Origin: Phycomyces nitens
Lineage: Eukaryota; Mucoromycota; Mucoromycetes; Mucorales; Phycomycetaceae
Length of the DNA: 64,000 bases
Assembly (NCBI GenBank): GCA_022702545.1
Contig: JAHRBC010000001.1
Location: 4,898,001-4,962,000 of the forward strand
Direction of reading: 5' to 3'
Position 1 is the stretch's first letter. Every line of letters begins with the position of its first letter. Position numbers and translations under genes: made by a program. The notes below the pieces were generated by a model. That model saw nothing but the letters and a program-made list of their open reading frames with translations, searched no databases and was not told where the DNA came from. Shown in pieces: positions 61,803-64,000 of this stretch.

Positions 61803-63890
61803 CTTGTTCCCATACTCCATAAGACGTATCCAACTTCCTATCGAACTAGAAAGGGTACAATACACACAGCAATCAAGAGGGTAGTGGCAGTGTGCAGAGA
61901 GGAAAGGATAATAAAAAATCAAGAGGGGAAAAGGGGAGTAGATGAGGAGGAAGGGGAAGACAGGGACCATTGGGTGGTGGTAACCTGGTCTCCTATTATT
62001 TCCCATACGACCGCAATGTGTATTGTGGACTGTGGGCTCCCTTGACATTAAAGCTGCTAGACCCGATTTCTTTGATATTATACTATATAAAAAAGTAAAC
62101 GTAATACCAAGCCTAATTTTACCGTCAAATAGGCTCCAAGAAAGCCAAGAACACCCACACAAAGACCACCACTGACCGCGACATTAAAAAAGCCGATTCC
62201 ACCCATGCACCCACTCCATCTGAGCCCTTGGTAAAGACAAACAAACCATCCGAAGAACAGTCACAGAAAACGGAGATTGTAGTTCCTCCATCCAAAGGTA
62301 AGTCAATATTCCAAGCCACTCCTAGACAACCCAAAACCCACTCTTTTGTATCTCTAGACACCACCATTGAAACCAAAAAACTCGACTCTAAAGAATGTAT
62401 AACCGAACAAGTGATTGTGAAAGATATAGTGACGGACAAAGGGAAAATAGACGTAGTGATTGTGAAGGAAAAGGCACCTGAACCCAAAGAAGAAGAAGAA
62501 CCGGCTATTGATTTGAACCAGAAAGATACCAAAGTTGATGCCAAACTGGAAACCGAGACCGTTAAACTAGCCAAAGAGATTCAAAAGGAAATTGTCGAGG
62601 AAACTGCAATTGAGGCCGCAATTGAGGCCGCAGTGGAAGCCGTTGTAGAAGCCAAGATCAAGGAAATTGCCAAAGAGACTCCAAAGGAAATCAAGGATGA
62701 TGATCACATGGAAGATTCAATGGTAATCCTGGAACTGACTGAAGATATCAATGAAGACGAACTTGCTGGAGAACTTGATGAACTAAAGGATAATGTAATG
62801 GAAGAATCAATGGTCATTTTGGAGCTTACTGAGAGCACTATGCTTGAAAATACACATATCGATACTACCACAATTGATTCTGCTGCCGATACCACTACCG
62901 CTGACGCTGCCATTGAGACTGCCGTTGAGACTACCGCTGACACTGCCGTTGAGACTACCGTTGAGACTGCTACTCCTGCTGCTACTCCTGCTGCTACTCC
63001 TGTTGCTACTCCTGTTGCCACTCCTGCTGCCACTGATATCCCTACTGCCACTGATATTCCTACTGCATCAACTAAAAAGGCCTCCAAGCCTATTACTGCA
63101 AACAAGGACATAATCGAAGAACATTTCCCTGCCCTGCCCACTCAGACACCTGTAGAGCCCGCCGCTGTTACACCACCTTTCAGCATTGCTCCTTCCAAGA
63201 CATCCTCTTCGTCATCATCTGGTCCCAGCACCCTTGCTGGTGACAAGACCCCCCCTGTTGCACAGACCACCCCCCGCAAGGCCACCCCCAGCACTGGTAA
63301 CTACTGGGCACAACCACAGGCACAACCCGCTCCACTTTACAACATGCAATGGCAACAGATCTTCACCATTGAACAGGAACAGGTACACCAAGCCCCTGCT
63401 GATGCTGGGCTGGAGGAGAAACTCAACGAAGAGACCGCACCCCAGGAAGGCGAGGGAGACAAGAATAAGAAGAAGTTCAAAAAGTTCATGACTCGTACTC
63501 AGATGATTGAGAGCCAGCACCAAAAATACACACCCCCGATCAAGGCACGGTGCAACCACTGGCCTGCATGCACTAACAAGAAGTGCAAGTTCCACCATCC
63601 CTATATAATCTGCCGGTAAATACATATCTGGCTGTGTAGAACCATCAAGTTATTAATCAAAATGTTGTAGAAATGGTGATTCCTGCCGCTTCGAAAGAAA
63701 GAACTGTATATTCCTTCATCCCGAGGATATTCAAGAACCTGTACGTAGCCACCAGAATCGTAACTATCAGAACTTTTACGCACAGCAACAGCAACAACAG
63801 CAACAGCAGCAGGTAGATCAGCAGCAGCCAGATCAACAGCAACAACAGCAACAACAGCAACAGCAACAGCAAATCCCTCAAGAACAGTAA
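61613..63890 (+). CDS. Membrane-anchored protein with two Nab2-like CCCH zinc fingers
   Basis: A protein of 614 aa (594 if the intron at 62298-62357 is removed). Exons: 61613-61754, 62133-63615, 63671-63890. Residues about 20-43 form one hydrophobic segment (PPVLIAGSLAVLTVGTLIYF) after a short basic N-terminus, so the rest is expected on one side of a membrane. The middle is low-complexity and acidic, then alanine/threonine- and proline-rich. The C-terminal part has two tandem fingers. The first is C-x5-C-x4-C-x3-H (CNHWPACTNKKCKFHH); the second, split by the last intron, is C-x5-C-x6-C-x3-H. The spacing is that of Nab2/ZC3H14 poly(A)-binding fingers. A polyglutamine tail of about 40 residues ends the protein. 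RNA binding at a membrane is inferred. I know no characterised protein with this exact layout. Confidence 0.8.
61772..61800 (+). repeat. (CA)n microsatellite in intron 1 of the zinc-finger gene
   Basis: An uninterrupted CA run inside the unusually long (378-base) first intron of the CCCH gene. Confidence 0.9.
62298..62357 (+). other. Candidate retained intron, 60 bases, in frame
   Basis: Starts GTAAGT and ends TTTTGTATCTCTAG, both excellent splice signals, but is exactly 60 bases, has no in-frame stop and lies in a disordered part of the coding region. Spliced and unspliced forms would both be readable. Confidence 0.6.
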
Positions 63891-64000
63891 ATCCACTGAT
63901 CTTTAAAGGATACATTTTATTTCCTTTCTTTTTCTTCTTTTAAAAATGTATTATAAGCTCTAATTGTTTCAGAATATAAGAAATATATAAAAATGATCTA
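63891..64000. other. 3' flank of the zinc-finger gene
   Basis: The window ends in AT-rich 3' untranslated or intergenic sequence with no further gene. Confidence 0.4.

Noticed and set aside
62704..63141. Open frame on the minus strand opposite the alanine/threonine-rich linker
   Set aside because: A low-complexity shadow of the zinc-finger gene; its valine/serine repeats mirror the GCT/ACT codons of the real frame.

Overview
The window reads as nuclear DNA of a fungus, most likely an early-diverging mould of the Mucoromycota (Mucorales-like). This rests on protein content and gene architecture, not on any search. The intergenic DNA is AT-rich, the genes are split by many introns of roughly 50-65 bases with GTAAGT-like donors, genes lie on both strands, and the proteins are eukaryotic and fungal in type (Hpm1, Rad14, Ubc9, Tad2, FKBP12, indoleamine dioxygenase, Ypt31/Rab11). 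All exon structures below were worked out by hand from splice signals and reading frame. Where an exon set is given, its total length is a multiple of three unless stated.

Layout. 1-8.6 kb: the 3' part of an AKTIP/FTS-like E2 variant, a 3-kb gap, an Ariadne-type RBR ubiquitin ligase and an intronless DUF2828 protein. 8.6-12.1 kb: gene-free DNA with a 435-bp dispersed repeat, in inverted orientation to a copy at 1.46 kb, and short tRNA-box-A-like repeats. 12.1-19.9 kb: an amino acid permease, FKBP12, a mitochondrial-carrier protein and the histidine methyltransferase Hpm1/METTL18. 21.9-24.9 kb: two paralogous small secreted 12-cysteine proteins, each made of two CS-alpha/beta-like six-cysteine modules. 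25.9-27.1 kb: Rad14/XPA. 28.2-39.0 kb: a tRNA-Cys followed by two almost identical Ty3/gypsy LTR retrotransposons head-to-head, forming a palindrome of about 10.6 kb with a 49-bp spacer. 39.8-43.3 kb: a PP2C phosphatase, Tad2 and Ubc9. 43.3-47.6 kb: a gap with possible decayed coding DNA. 47.6-63.9 kb: indoleamine dioxygenase, a transcription-type cyclin, a USP7/Ubp15 deubiquitinase, a Ras-family GTPase, Rab11, and a CCCH zinc-finger protein with an N-terminal membrane segment.

The genes are mostly unrelated housekeeping genes. Four belong to ubiquitin or SUMO pathways (E2 variant, RBR E3, Ubc9, USP7), but nothing suggests a functional cluster. The strongest unusual signals are these. (1) The 4-bp target-site duplications of the retrotransposon pair are exchanged, as expected if the two inverted copies recombined and flipped the spacer. 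(2) Both insertions lie within about 100 bp downstream of one tRNA gene. (3) A 2-nucleotide microexon is needed to make the Ras GTPase readable. (4) The two tandem-module cysteine-rich secreted proteins. (5) Four GC-AG introns in three genes.
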